A DNA stretch of 64,000 nt, from positions 3,982,001 through 4,046,000 of the forward strand of contig JAUISW010000001.1 in the NCBI GenBank assembly GCA_030434875.1, given 5' to 3'. The notes below the pieces were generated by a model, which saw nothing but the letters and a program-made list of their open reading frames with translations, ran no database searches and was not told where the DNA came from. Source of the DNA: Lachnospiraceae bacterium C1.1. GTDB taxonomy: Bacteria; Bacillota; Clostridia; Lachnospirales; Lachnospiraceae. Of this stretch, positions 54,142-63,523 are shown one piece after another. A program made the position numbers and the translations under genes. Every line of letters begins with the position of its first letter. Within the stretch, counting starts at the first letter, position 1.

Positions 54142-55710
54142 ATGAGGAATAAAAAGGCGCTGGCAATACTGCTGGCGGTATCAATGGTCTTTAGCTTGAA
54201 TCTGTCTGCCTTTGCCGCAAATGTAAGTGATGTTGTGGAGGTAACAGAGGAAGACGATTCCCAGAGTGTAAATTCATCGAATTCGAAAAAAGCAACGATC
54301 AGCAATAATAATCCAAGTGATAATATAATTATTGATACAAAGACACTAAATGCGGTCTCAGGTAATGAAGAAACTGAAATTATATTGAAAAGTGGCTCTG
54401 TGACGCTGCCTCAGTCTGTATTGAAAGAGCTTATCGCAGCTGCTGATGGCGAAAATGTTGTGGTAAATATAGGCACTACCGATCTGGATGAAAATGATGT
54501 AAATTCAATAGTAGAAGAGTATAGTGTAAGCGCAGCAGACATAACCCAGTTAGTCAGCATTCATATTTTTGCAGGTAATAAGATATTTAAGTGGGAAAGT
54601 GGAAATATTGATATTTCCATAAATGCAAATACTGATACACAGGCATTAAAGACGGCATACATCTACTGCCTGTCAACAGACCCTGTAGAAAAAACCGGTT
54701 CTGATGACGTTACGGATGGAACCGCAGACTGGTCAACGTCGCATCTTTCATCTTATATCTTTGCATCAGAGGCGGAAGCACTCGGTGAATGGGATGTTAC
54801 GTTTAGCGGTTATGATGCGCTGGTAGTTTCCGGCAATGATATGTATATATCAGAGTTTGTACCTATTTATGATGAGAATGACGATGATATTTTGAGTGGA
54901 ATTGAGTTAACAGCAAATGCTGCAAACGGTTTCACAATAACAGCTCCTTATGTTCATACTCATGGTTCTGCGAAGATTATTAAGTGGGTTGAATTGGGAA
55001 ATGGTACTATCTCGGATAATAATGGTGATGAGGTGGCATTTATCGATGATGTTGTCAATTCTTTCGATATGGGGGCTTCCGTTACTCTTGATACCATTTA
55101 TGATGAAGAAAGCTATGCAAAGACATACTACCCGGTGGTCGAGCTTCTTAACGAAACCATCGATACAGAAGTTTCAGCCAATGGACACACCATCAATGTT
55201 GAAATAGCCAAGACACCAGCCTACACAGGCAAAAAGATGTCAGGAGGGTATCTTCTTAGGGGCATAACCGTGGATGGCAAGTATATTGATCCAAGTCTTG
55301 TAAAACTTAAGGTTAAGGGTAAGAAGGATGTCGGCTCATCTGTAACCGTTACATTGCAGAAGATCAACGGTCTCGACAAGGATACAAACAAGGCTCTCAA
55401 GGGACAGGCTCTTGGAACAGCCACTATCCGTGCCATTGAAGCGACTGAGGCTACTCTCTGGACAGGAAAATACAGTCAGGAAGGACAGGTTATTGTAAGC
55501 CTTAAGAACGGCGCAGTTAAGAAGATTAAGGCTGTAGTCCGGAAGGGAAAGTATAAGTTTAATAAAAATACCGGTCTTGCTGATGATAAGGCAAGAAAGC
55601 TCTCAATAAAGAAGAACAAGGGATACACCTATGATTCTTCAACAGGCTATCTTACATTTGACGGTACACAGCTTAATGGTACCATTAAAGTCAAGATAAC
55701 TTCCAAATAA
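54142..55710 (+). CDS. Secreted protein of unknown function with signal peptide
   Basis: A 522-residue protein with signal peptide MRNKKALAILLAVSMVFSLN and an AFA cleavage site, closely like that of the secreted protein at 17154-17912. The mature part is acidic and Ser/Asn-rich at first, then has beta-type segments; the last 90 residues are Lys/Gly/Thr-rich repeats of short strands, again in the style of the other protein. There is no membrane anchor or sortase motif. GGACGGGG precedes the ATG at 54142; longer in-frame starts lie before the promoter and are rejected. A terminator follows. Function unknown; an extracellular matrix or surface role is a guess. Confidence 0.78.
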   Translation: MRNKKALAILLAVSMVFSLNLSAFAANVSDVVEVTEEDDSQSVNSSNSKKATISNNNPSDNIIIDTKTLNAVSGNEETEIILKSGSVTLPQSVLKELIAAADGENVVVNIGTTDLDENDVNSIVEEYSVSAADITQLVSIHIFAGNKIFKWESGNIDISINANTDTQALKTAYIYCLSTDPVEKTGSDDVTDGTADWSTSHLSSYIFASEAEALGEWDVTFSGYDALVVSGNDMYISEFVPIYDENDDDILSGIELTANAANGFTITAPYVHTHGSAKIIKWVELGNGTISDNNGDEVAFIDDVVNSFDMGASVTLDTIYDEESYAKTYYPVVELLNETIDTEVSANGHTINVEIAKTPAYTGKKMSGGYLLRGITVDGKYIDPSLVKLKVKGKKDVGSSVTVTLQKINGLDKDTNKALKGQALGTATIRAIEATEATLWTGKYSQEGQVIVSLKNGAVKKIKAVVRKGKYKFNKNTGLADDKARKLSIKKNKGYTYDSSTGYLTFDGTQLNGTIKVKITSK

Positions 55711-55752
55711 GATTTTGACGAACCTTAAAACATTATAAAGCCTCTCTTTCTG

Positions 55753-55788
55753 AAAACGGGTGATGAATACACGCATCACCCGTTTTTC
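55753..55788 (+). terminator. Rho-independent terminator
   Basis: A 13-bp stem (55753-55765 with 55774-55786, core CGGGTGATG) followed by T residues; ends the secreted-protein transcript. Confidence 0.88.
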
Positions 55789-55830
55789 ATTCCCTTATAG
55801 AGTGATTATTAAAAGTTTACATTATGTTTA

Positions 55831-55859
55831 TTGTTAAATAATTGTATTTGTGGTATAAA
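55831..55859 (+). promoter_or_regulatory. Sigma-A promoter of pckA
   Basis: TTGTTA (55831-55836), 17 bases, TATAAA (55854-55859). Confidence 0.65.
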
Positions 55860-55871
55860 TTAATATGGATT

Positions 55872-55897
55872 GTGAAAAAAACATCAGATTTTTTCAC
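55872..55897 (+). promoter_or_regulatory. Palindrome in pckA leader
   Basis: GTGAAAAAA (55872-55880) and TTTTTTCAC (55889-55897) form a perfect 9-bp inverted repeat with an 8-base centre, just downstream of the presumed transcription start. It could be an operator or a leader hairpin; no regulator is identified. Confidence 0.5.
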
Positions 55898-55961
55898 TTG
55901 GGCAGTTAGGCTTGTTTTGGATAGCTGTAAAAAATAATTTTAAGAAAAGAGGTTTAATTCT

Positions 55962-57575
55962 ATGGCAAACATTGATTTAACTCAGTATGGCATTACCGGA
56001 ACAACTGAGATTGTTTACAACCCTTCATACGAGGATCTCTACAAGGCAGAGATGGATCCGTCTCTTGAGGGTTATGATAAGGGCGTTGAGACTGAGCTTG
56101 GTGCAGTTAATGTAATGACAGGTATCTATACAGGTCGTTCTCCTAAGGATAAATTCATCGTTATGGATGAGAATTCAAAGGACACTGTATGGTGGACATC
56201 TGATGAGTATAAAAACGATAACCATCCTGCATCAGAGGAAACATGGGCTGCTGTTAAGGAAATAGCTAAGAAAGAGCTCTGCAATAAAAAGCTTTATGTT
56301 GTAGATGCATTCTGCGGTGCAAACAAGGATACACGTATGGCTGTACGTTTCATTGTAGAGGTTGCATGGCAGGCTCATTTCATCAGAAACATGTTTATCA
56401 AGCCTACAGCTGAGGAAGAGGCTGATTTCAAGCCTGATTTCGTTGTTTACAACGCTTCAAAGGCAAAGGTTGAGAATTATAAAGAGCTCGGGCTCAATTC
56501 CGAGACAGCTGTAGTATTCAATATTACAAGCCGTGAGCAGGTTATCATCAATACATGGTACGGCGGAGAAATGAAGAAGGGTATGTTCTCAATGATGAAC
56601 TATTACCTTCCTCTCAAGGGCATCGCTGCTATGCACTGCTCTGCAAATACAGATATGGAAGGCAAGAACACAGCAATCTTCTTTGGCCTTTCAGGAACAG
56701 GTAAGACAACCCTTTCCACAGATCCTAAGAGACTTCTCATCGGTGATGATGAGCACGGCTGGGATGACAATGGAGTATTTAACTTTGAGGGCGGCTGCTA
56801 CGCAAAGGTTATCAATCTTGATAAAGAGTCTGAGCCTGATATCTACAATGCGATCAAGAGAGATGCTCTTCTTGAGAACGTAACAGTTGACGGCAACGGA
56901 AAGATTGATTTCGCAGATAAGTCTGTAACGGAGAATACCCGTGTATCTTATCCTATAGATCACATTAAGAACATCGTTCTTAACGTTAATCCTACATCCT
57001 CAGGTCCGGCTGCTGAGAACGTTATATTCCTTTCAGCTGATGCATTTGGAGTACTTCCTCCTGTATCTATCCTTACACCTGAGCAGACACAGTACTATTT
57101 CCTTTCTGGCTTTACAGCAAAGCTTGCAGGTACAGAGAGAGGAATCACTGAGCCTACACCTACATTCTCAGCTTGCTTTGGTCAGGCATTCCTTGAGCTT
57201 CATCCTACAAAGTACGGCGAAGAGCTCGTTAAGAAGATGAAGAAGAGCGGTGCTAAGGCTTACCTCGTAAATACAGGCTGGAACGGCACAGGCAAGAGAA
57301 TCTCCATCAAGGATACCCGTGGAATCATTGACGCTATCCTCAATGGTGATGTAAATAAGGCTCCTACAAAGAAGATCCCGATCTTCGACTTTGAGGTTCC
57401 TACAGAGCTTCCCGGCGTTGATACAGGAATCCTTGATCCTCGTGATACCTATGCTGATGCTTCTGAATGGGAGACAAAGGCAAAGGATCTTGCTGAGAGA
57501 TTCATCAAGAACTTCAAGAAGTATGAAGGCAATGAAGCAGGTAAGGCACTTGTTGCTGCAGGCCCTAAGCTTTGA
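55962..57575 (+). CDS. pckA: Phosphoenolpyruvate carboxykinase (ATP)
   Basis: A 537-residue enzyme of the usual length. It shows the N-terminal [15 protein letters not shown] motif, [13 protein letters not shown] (P-loop, near residue 241), the metal site GDDEHGW, and RVSYPIDHI. It interconverts oxaloacetate + ATP and phosphoenolpyruvate + CO2 in the cytosol; in anaerobes it often runs towards oxaloacetate. Codons are strongly biased, consistent with high expression. AGAGG lies upstream of the ATG, and promoter, leader palindrome and terminator (57608-57639) mark a single-gene unit. Confidence 0.97.
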   Translation: MANIDLTQYGITGTTEIVYNPSYEDLYKAEMDPSLEGYDKGVETELGAVNVMTGIYTGRSPKDKFIVMDENSKDTVWWTSDEYKNDNHPASEETWAAVKEIAKKELCNKKLYVVDAFCGANKDTRMAVRFIVEVAWQAHFIRNMFIKPTAEEEADFKPDFVVYNASKAKVENYKELGLNSETAVVFNITSREQVIINTWYGGEMKKGMFSMMNYYLPLKGIAAMHCSANTDMEGKNTAIFFGLSGTGKTTLSTDPKRLLIGDDEHGWDDNGVFNFEGGCYAKVINLDKESEPDIYNAIKRDALLENVTVDGNGKIDFADKSVTENTRVSYPIDHIKNIVLNVNPTSSGPAAENVIFLSADAFGVLPPVSILTPEQTQYYFLSGFTAKLAGTERGITEPTPTFSACFGQAFLELHPTKYGEELVKKMKKSGAKAYLVNTGWNGTGKRISIKDTRGIIDAILNGDVNKAPTKKIPIFDFEVPTELPGVDTGILDPRDTYADASEWETKAKDLAERFIKNFKKYEGNEAGKALVAAGPKL

Positions 57576-57607
57576 TCTTGAGCTGAAAAATTTTATAATG
57601 ACTTTAG

Positions 57608-57639
57608 AAGGAGCATCCTCTTATGGGGATGCTCCTTTT
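57608..57639 (+). terminator. Rho-independent terminator after pckA
   Basis: Stem AAGGAGCATCC (57608-57618) with GGATGCTCCTT (57627-57637) and following T residues. Confidence 0.88.
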
Positions 57640-57713
57640 GCACATAAAAAAACATCAATATAATGTTAAAATTGTCCCTATTATTTGATTAATATTTGTG
57701 ATAACATACTTTT

Positions 57714-57765
57714 AGTCAACTAATTTGATGTAAATAAATGATTAAATTTGGTCAATTAATCTAAT
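57714..57765 (+). promoter_or_regulatory. Direct repeat upstream of leuA, candidate regulator sites
   Basis: AGTCAACTAATTTGAT (57714-57729) and GGTCAATTAATCTAAT (57750-57765) agree at 12 of 16 positions in direct orientation, 36 bases apart. AraC-type proteins commonly bind direct repeats, and the gene that follows encodes such a domain, so autoregulation is possible. Confidence 0.4.
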
Positions 57766-57788
57766 AATAAGAGGAAAGAGGTTGGGAC

Positions 57789-59780
57789 ATGTATAATCCG
57801 GAAAAGTATCAGATACCATATTTTATGCCGAAGAAGCCTACATATAACTGGATAAAGCAGGATCATATCACTAAAGCACCGATATGGTGCAGTGTTGATC
57901 TTCGTGATGGAAATCAGGCACTTATAGAGCCCATGAGCCTTGACGAGAAACTTGAGTTTTTCAGAATGCTGGTTGAGATCGGCTTTAAGGAGATCGAGAT
58001 AGGTTTTCCGGCGGCTTCGGATACAGAATACAGGTTTGCGAGAACACTTATTGAAAACAACATGATCCCACAGGACGTGACTGTGCAGGTACTCACACAG
58101 GCAAGGGAACATATCATAAAAAAGACCTTTGAGGCGGTAAAGGGGGCTCCAAGGGCGATAGTACACCTGTATAATTCGACTTCTGTAGCCCAGAGGGAGC
58201 AGGTATTTAAGAAAGATAAGAAGGAGATAAAGAATATAGCAGTTGAGGGGGCAAAACTTCTGAAAACCCTTGCAGATGAAACAAATGGAGACTTTCTGTT
58301 TGAGTATTCTCCCGAAAGCTTCCCCGGAACAGAGGTAGAATATGCCATAGATGTCTGCAATGCAGTGCTTGATGTCTGGAAGCCGAAGAAGGAGAGCAAG
58401 GCTATCATAAATATTCCTACGACAGTTGAAAATGCCATGCCGCACGTATTTGCTACCCAGGTTGAGGCAGTAAGCAATTCCCTTAAATACCGTGATGCAG
58501 TAACACTTTCGATCCACCCTCATAATGACAGGGGAACCGGTGTTGCAACTGCAGAGATGGCAGTTCTTGCAGGTGCTGACAGGATCGAGGGAACACTTTT
58601 CGGAAACGGTGAGAGAACCGGTAACGTTGATATAGTCACACTTGCGATGAACATGTTCTCACATGGAACAGATTCAAAGCTCGATTTCAGAAATATCAGC
58701 AGGATCGGAGAGACTTACGAGAGACTTACGAGAATGAGGATCTACGAGAGACAGCCCTACGCAGGACAGCTCGTATTCACTGCTTTCTCAGGTTCACATC
58801 AGGATGCTATTTCAAAAGGATTTAAGTGGCATGACGAGCACCCGGATGAACCTTGGTCGGTACCTTATCTTCCTGTTGATCCTCACGATCTCGGAAGAGA
58901 GTATGACGGTGATGTTATCCGCATAAACAGCCAGTCCGGAAAGGGCGGTGTAAGCTATATCCTTCAGCACAATTTTGGAATGTCCATTCCGAAGGAAATG
59001 CAGGAAGATGTCGGATATATGATAAAGGGCGTATCGGACAAGGAGCATGCAGAGCTTTCACCCGAGAGAGTCTATCATATATTTGAGGATAAATATATAA
59101 ATAACGATGGAGTATTTTCCATACCGGCCTGCCATTTTGAGCAGGTAGACGGAATCCTTGCCCGTGTGACAATAAACAGAGGCGGTAAGGAAACAATGGT
59201 GGCTGCTAACGGAAACGGACGTCTCGATGCCGTAAGTAATGCTATCAAGTCCTTCTTTAATATCAGCTATGAACTCTCGACTTACACAGAGCATGCATTG
59301 ACAACGGGTTCATCCTCTAAGGCATGCACTTATGTAGGAATCTGCTGTGCAGGAAAGCGCTACTGGGGTGTTGGAATTGATGAAGATATCATTAAGTCAT
59401 CCATCAGCGCACTTACGGTTGCAGTAAATCAGATCGACAGTATCAGAGAGACAAACCTTGATAAGGATCAGAGAATAACCGAGATCATTAATTTTATTCA
59501 GGAAAAATATCTTTCTGTAACACTTGATGATCTTTCAAGGGAATTCTATCTTTCAAAACCGTATCTTTCCAAATATATTAAGGAAAAGTCCGGCGAGACC
59601 TTCAGTGAAAATGTCCAGAAGATCAGGCTTAAAAAAGCCTGCACACTTCTCAAAAACGGAAATATGAAGGTTGAAAAGGTAGCAGAAAATGTCGGATACC
59701 CGAGCGTAGAACACTTTAATCGCCAGTTCAAAAAGCGTTACGGTATGACACCGGTACAATACAGAAATTCATCTAAATAA
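57789..59780 (+). CDS. leuA: 2-Isopropylmalate synthase with C-terminal AraC-type DNA-binding domain
   Basis: A 663-residue protein. Residues 1-440 are LeuA (long, yeast-like/IPMS2 class): catalytic DLRDGNQAL near residue 37, LSIHPHNDRGTG metal ligands near 240, and LFGNGERTGNVDI. Residues about 440-555 are the LeuA dimer/allosteric domain that binds leucine. Residues about 560-663 are an extra AraC/XylS domain with two helix-turn-helix units (VTLDDLSREFYLSKPYLSKYIKEKSG, and VEKVAENVGYPSVEHFNRQFKKRYGMTPVQYR). LeuA condenses acetyl-CoA and 2-ketoisovalerate, the first step of leucine synthesis. The frame is continuous, with no stop or shift between the parts. A leucine-sensing enzyme that also controls transcription is the natural inference. 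Promoter boxes are not clear. Confidence 0.95.
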   Translation: MYNPEKYQIPYFMPKKPTYNWIKQDHITKAPIWCSVDLRDGNQALIEPMSLDEKLEFFRMLVEIGFKEIEIGFPAASDTEYRFARTLIENNMIPQDVTVQVLTQAREHIIKKTFEAVKGAPRAIVHLYNSTSVAQREQVFKKDKKEIKNIAVEGAKLLKTLADETNGDFLFEYSPESFPGTEVEYAIDVCNAVLDVWKPKKESKAIINIPTTVENAMPHVFATQVEAVSNSLKYRDAVTLSIHPHNDRGTGVATAEMAVLAGADRIEGTLFGNGERTGNVDIVTLAMNMFSHGTDSKLDFRNISRIGETYERLTRMRIYERQPYAGQLVFTAFSGSHQDAISKGFKWHDEHPDEPWSVPYLPVDPHDLGREYDGDVIRINSQSGKGGVSYILQHNFGMSIPKEMQEDVGYMIKGVSDKEHAELSPERVYHIFEDKYINNDGVFSIPACHFEQVDGILARVTINRGGKETMVAANGNGRLDAVSNAIKSFFNISYELSTYTEHALTTGSSSKACTYVGICCAGKRYWGVGIDEDIIKSSISALTVAVNQIDSIRETNLDKDQRITEIINFIQEKYLSVTLDDLSREFYLSKPYLSKYIKEKSGETFSENVQKIRLKKACTLLKNGNMKVEKVAENVGYPSVEHFNRQFKKRYGMTPVQYRNSSK

Positions 59781-59804
59781 TTCAGATAAAAACTCCTTTC
59801 TTCT

Positions 59805-59842
59805 AAAAATCCCCGATAGTTGGATGACTGTCGGGGATTTTT
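59805..59842 (+). terminator. Rho-independent terminator after leuA
   Basis: A stem with arms 59805-59819 and 59828-59842 (core AAAATCCCCGA, one mismatch) ending in T residues. Confidence 0.88.
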
Positions 59843-60015
59843 GTGCTAAGTAACAGAATAAAGAGCTTAAAGCTTATTAATATAAATTGTGTGAAAATAA
59901 GTACTAAAATATACATATCGACAGATTGTATTATATTTTGACCAACGAAAAACGTGCATTATGCCGAAAGTATTAAATTTAGAGCGTATATTTTGTATAT
60001 TTTTGCAAATTGTTA

Positions 60016-60024
60016 TGCTATAAT
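60016..60024 (+). promoter_or_regulatory. Extended -10 promoter of cheV
   Basis: TGCTATAAT gives an extended -10 with a perfect TATAAT (60019-60024); a weak TTGTAT lies 20 bases upstream. No sigma-28 promoter is obvious. The rest of the gap 59843-60064 is AT-rich without a gene. Confidence 0.5.
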
Positions 60025-60064
60025 TATTTTCAGATAACGACAAGCACTCTTGTGAGGTACGGGG

Positions 60065-60979
60065 ATGGAAACTAATATTTTACTTGAGAACGGCACAAAT
60101 GAGCTCGAAATATTGGAATTTAAGTTGGACGAAGATTCTTACGGCATAAATGTCGCTAAGATAAAGGAGATCATAACTTATCAGCCTGTGACTCCTGTGC
60201 CAAATTCACATCCGAGCATAGAAGGAATATTTATGCCGCGTGATACCATGATAACAGCTATTAACCTTAAGAACTGCCTGCAGCGCGGAAGCCAGGAAGG
60301 CGGAGGGCTTTTTATAATCACAAACTTTAATAAGCTCGACATTGCATTCCATGTTGATTCCGTAGTAGGTATTCACAGAGTATCCTGGGGCGATATCATT
60401 AAGCCTGATGCTACAGTGAATACGGTAGAAAGCGGAGTTTCAACAGGTATAGTCAAGTTTGACAACAGGCTGGTCATTATTCTTGACTTTGAGAAGATCG
60501 TAACAGATATAAGCCCTGAGACCGGACTCAAGGTTACAGAAGTTGAAGATTTCGGACAAAGAAGAAGAAGTGATGTACCTATCGTTATGGCAGAGGATTC
60601 TGCACTTCTTAATAAGCTTATCTCTGATTCGCTTAAGAAGTCCGGATATACAAATCTTGTTAACTGCGTTAACGGTAAAGAAGCCTGGGATTTCATCAGT
60701 CAGTGCAGAGACGAAGGTACGCTTGACAAGAAAGTGGGACTGGTCATCACTGATATTGAGATGCCTATCATGGATGGACATCATCTTACCAAGCTTATAA
60801 AAACAGACGATACTACCAAGCACGTTCCGGTAATTATTTTCTCATCCCTTGTGAATGATGAAATGAGAAGGAAAGGAGAGCAGTTAGGTGCAGATGCACA
60901 GCTCTCGAAACCGGAGATAGGAAATCTTGTAAAAGAGATTGACACACTTCTGGACACTAAGGCATCACAAGCCGGATAA
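60065..60979 (+). CDS. cheV: Chemotaxis protein CheV (CheW domain + receiver)
   Basis: A 304-residue protein of the standard CheV size. Residues 1-165 are CheW-like (ILEFKLDEDSYGINVAKIKEII, PNSHPSIEGIFMPRD). Residues 175-300 are a receiver domain with an acidic pocket (MAEDSALLNKLI), the phospho-acceptor Asp near 230 (LVITDIEMPIMDGHH), FSS and the SKP lysine. It couples chemoreceptors to CheA and is tuned by phosphorylation. It implies a flagellar chemotaxis system elsewhere in the genome. GAGGTACGGGG lies before the ATG. The next gene encodes a protein with FliM-like receiver-binding motifs. Confidence 0.95.
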   Translation: METNILLENGTNELEILEFKLDEDSYGINVAKIKEIITYQPVTPVPNSHPSIEGIFMPRDTMITAINLKNCLQRGSQEGGGLFIITNFNKLDIAFHVDSVVGIHRVSWGDIIKPDATVNTVESGVSTGIVKFDNRLVIILDFEKIVTDISPETGLKVTEVEDFGQRRRSDVPIVMAEDSALLNKLISDSLKKSGYTNLVNCVNGKEAWDFISQCRDEGTLDKKVGLVITDIEMPIMDGHHLTKLIKTDDTTKHVPVIIFSSLVNDEMRRKGEQLGADAQLSKPEIGNLVKEIDTLLDTKASQAG

Positions 60980-60995
60980 TTAGAAGACAGAATAT

Positions 60996-61030
60996 AAAAC
61001 CCGGAATATCAATTTCCGGGTTTTATTTTT
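60996..61030 (+). terminator. Rho-independent terminator after cheV
   Basis: Stem AAAACCCGGAA with its complement (60996-61006, 61014-61024) followed by T residues. Confidence 0.88.
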
Positions 61031-61058
61031 AACAGATTAATGTGAAGGAGCAAGTGCA

Positions 61059-63296
61059 ATGTCAGACGATCCTAATCATATCATGACGCCGGAAGAAATA
61101 GAAGCACTGCTTGCTCAGGTGCCGGAAACCAAGGTAGAACCGGTCACAGACGAGGATCTGCATCTTGATGAAGAACCTCTTGCAATGGACAGAGCTGCAG
61201 AAAATAAGGAAATTATAGCTGAGGCTGACCCCGCAGATGCCGGAGTGAGTCCTGTTTCTGATGATCCAAATCATATAATGACACCGGAAGAAATAGCGGC
61301 ACTTATAAATGGCGGAGCGGTTGCTGAGCCCGAACCAGAGCCAGAGCCTGAACCTGAGCCGGAACCCGAACCGGAGCCTGAACCGGAACCAGAACTGGAA
61401 CTCGAGCCAGAACCGGAGCCCGAACCAGAGCCAGAGCCGGAACCGGAGCCGGAGCCTGAACCGGAGCCCGAACCGGAGCCCGAACCGGAACCAGAACTGG
61501 AACTTGAGCCAGAACCGGAACCAGAGCCGGAGCCTGAACCCGAACCTGAACCGGAACTTGAAGCCATGCCGGAGTTTGAGGCAGAGCCGGAGCCTGAACC
61601 AGAATCTGCTCCGGAGCCGGCAGCAGAAGCTGCAGCAGCTTCGGGGGATGAAATGTCGGCAGATGAAATAGCGGATCTTTTAGATTCGATACCTGAGCTT
61701 GCAGACAGTCCGGAAGAAAAAACTGAGCCGGAGGCAGAAGCAGAGCCTTCACCGGCGGCTGAAGCGGCTATGGAAATAGCATCTGATGACATCGATATGG
61801 GAGTTGGAGACCTTGATCTGTCAGTTGACAGCGAGGATAAGGATGTTACAGATATCATCGACAGCATGGGAGCTGATGATGAACTTTCTGAAATAAATGA
61901 CCTGTTAAAACAGAGCGACAGCAATTCAATGGCTGATGATGATGTGCTTGCACTTTTGGACAGCATAGAAGGAGACGGATCTGAAGCAGCTGGCGGAGAA
62001 GACAGCGGCGGATCAGATGACAACTCTGAAGCTGCAGCAGATGCCGGAGGTGGAGACGAGGCAGCCGGGGAAGAGACCGAGAAAAAGGGACTTTTCGGAA
62101 AGAAAAAGAAGAAAGAAAAGGATGATAAAAAGGATGGTGCTGAAAAAGCTCCTAAAAAAGGCGGCATAATCCAGAAAATAATCAGTCTTTTCTTTGATGA
62201 GGATGAACCTGAGGAAGATGATGACGGAGCGAGTGAAGCTACCAAGGAAAACCGCAAGGTCATCAAGGAAGCAGAAGAGAACGACAAGCAGAAAAAGAAA
62301 AAGAAGAAAGAAAAGAAACCCAAGGAAAAGAAAGAAAAGCCGCCGAAAGAGAAGAAGCCCAAAAAGCCTAAAGCTCCGAAGCCGCCAAAACCGGAGGAAC
62401 CGCCGGGAAAGAAGATCGCGAAAAAGAAGATCTTTGCAGTTGTACTTTTCTTTGGATCACTGCTCGCCATGATCCTTGTCTGTCTCGCAGTATTTCCTAA
62501 GACAACCTACATTAATCTCGGAAAATCGCTTTACAAGGATGGCAATTATGAAGCGGCTTACGAGACGCTGGCAGGAATAGATGGACTTGACGATGAAACT
62601 TCATTGATCTATACAAATTCGGCAATGATAATGAGACTTGACCGTAAGTATGATTCTTATGAGGATTATATGGACAGGGATAAGGCTCTCGAGGGACTTG
62701 ATTCACTTATCCAGGGAGTTGCACTTTATAATTATCTTCTTCCGGATGCCGAAGCAAACGGAATTTCTGAGCAGCTTAGCTCAGAGTACAATGAGATAAT
62801 TACCGCACTCTCAGATAATTTTGGAGTTAGTGAAGAAAATGCCAATGAGCTTTTGAATATATCAGATAAGGTTGAGTATACATTGGCTCTTATGGATATC
62901 ACGAATCCTGGCTGGAAGAGCGAAGTTGCAAAGCAGATCGATGAAGAGACCTATGAGGCTGTGCTGGAAGCCGAGAAGAAGAAGCGTAAGGAAGAAAGGG
63001 CAGAAGCGAAAGCTGAAGAACTTCCGTTCAAATATACGCCGGATGCCGATGCCTTCAGCAGCGGAGATGATGCTGAGACGGTCGATGATTCTGAAAATAC
63101 AGAGGCTGAGGCAGGACAGGAAAATCCGGAAAACGGCGAAAATCCTGAGAACCCGGATCAGACAGCGCCTCCTGAAGATCAGGCAGAAGAAGCCGGAGAG
63201 AATGCCGACAGCGGAGATTCTGCCGAGGCAGAAGATGACGGGGATCTTCTTTATGAATTTAATGTAACTAAGGGCGAAGACGGAACATATAAATAA
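61059..63296 (+). CDS. Membrane protein with FliM-like motifs, Glu-Pro tract and extracellular TPR-like domain
   Basis: A 745-residue protein. The cytosolic part (1-455) opens with [18 protein letters not shown], repeats [16 protein letters not shown] about 65 residues later, and has weaker echoes ([22 protein letters not shown]). The pattern resembles the EIDALL peptide at the N-terminus of FliM and FliY. Residues about 88-180 are an almost pure Glu-Pro tract with periodic Leu. A Lys-rich segment precedes one membrane helix (about 457-478). The outside part begins with a TPR-like [18 protein letters not shown] and ends in an acidic tail. No family is known to me. It may be a membrane scaffold that binds phosphorylated receivers such as CheV or CheY. 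GAAGGAGC precedes the ATG. Confidence 0.75.
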   Translation: MSDDPNHIMTPEEIEALLAQVPETKVEPVTDEDLHLDEEPLAMDRAAENKEIIAEADPADAGVSPVSDDPNHIMTPEEIAALINGGAVAEPEPEPEPEPEPEPEPEPEPEPELELEPEPEPEPEPEPEPEPEPEPEPEPEPEPEPELELEPEPEPEPEPEPEPEPELEAMPEFEAEPEPEPESAPEPAAEAAAASGDEMSADEIADLLDSIPELADSPEEKTEPEAEAEPSPAAEAAMEIASDDIDMGVGDLDLSVDSEDKDVTDIIDSMGADDELSEINDLLKQSDSNSMADDDVLALLDSIEGDGSEAAGGEDSGGSDDNSEAAADAGGGDEAAGEETEKKGLFGKKKKKEKDDKKDGAEKAPKKGGIIQKIISLFFDEDEPEEDDDGASEATKENRKVIKEAEENDKQKKKKKKEKKPKEKKEKPPKEKKPKKPKAPKPPKPEEPPGKKIAKKKIFAVVLFFGSLLAMILVCLAVFPKTTYINLGKSLYKDGNYEAAYETLAGIDGLDDETSLIYTNSAMIMRLDRKYDSYEDYMDRDKALEGLDSLIQGVALYNYLLPDAEANGISEQLSSEYNEIITALSDNFGVSEENANELLNISDKVEYTLALMDITNPGWKSEVAKQIDEETYEAVLEAEKKKRKEERAEAKAEELPFKYTPDADAFSSGDDAETVDDSENTEAEAGQENPENGENPENPDQTAPPEDQAEEAGENADSGDSAEAEDDGDLLYEFNVTKGEDGTYK
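61318..61572 (+). repeat. Glu-Pro codon repeat tract
   Basis: About 85 codons of almost pure GAR-CCN alternation with occasional GARCTN (ELE) interruptions. The synonymous codons vary, so the tract is not a simple recent DNA slippage. Confidence 0.9.
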
Positions 63297-63307
63297 AATT
63301 AATCAAT

Positions 63308-63357
63308 GACAATCACTTTTACCTATGCTAAGATGTAAAAGTGATTGTCTTTTTTTG
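63308..63357 (+). terminator. Rho-independent terminator
   Basis: A perfect 15-bp stem (GACAATCACTTTTAC at 63308-63322 and its complement at 63335-63349) followed by eight T residues. Confidence 0.93.
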
Positions 63358-63419
63358 GGTACAAAACACTAAAAAAGGAATGTCATTGGTTATAAAGTAA
63401 ATTTTAGCTTAACGTAGGC

Positions 63420-63463
63420 GAAAACCCACAGGCTCGCCTGTGGGATGAAGCCGTTTTCTTTTT
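63420..63463 (+). terminator. Nested hairpin with T run, possible second terminator
   Basis: A perfect 9-bp stem CCCACAGGC/GCCTGTGGG (63425-63433, 63436-63444) inside an outer GAAAAC/GTTTTC pairing (63420-63425, 63453-63458), followed by TTTTT. It lies just upstream of a promoter, isolating the next gene. Confidence 0.6.
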
Positions 63464-63471
63464 GACACATA

Positions 63472-63499
63472 CATAGAAATAATATATAATCTATGTAAT
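63472..63499 (+). promoter_or_regulatory. Sigma-A promoter of the interrupted gene
   Basis: A perfect TTGACA (63472-63477), 16 bases, and TGTAAT (63494-63499). Confidence 0.68.
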
Positions 63500-63523
63500 G
63501 AATACATGAGGTACACAAAAATT

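Noticed and set aside
59940..59990. Sigma-28 promoter before cheV (CCGAAAG)
   Set aside because: There is no TAAA box at the right distance; the extended -10 TGCTATAAT closer to the gene is a better candidate.
61271..62470. Long open frame on the minus strand (about 400 codons)
   Set aside because: It is Ser/Gly-rich and mirrors the Glu-Pro tract and Lys-rich region of the plus-strand gene; it has no ribosome site or recognisable domain. It is a shadow of biased codon content.
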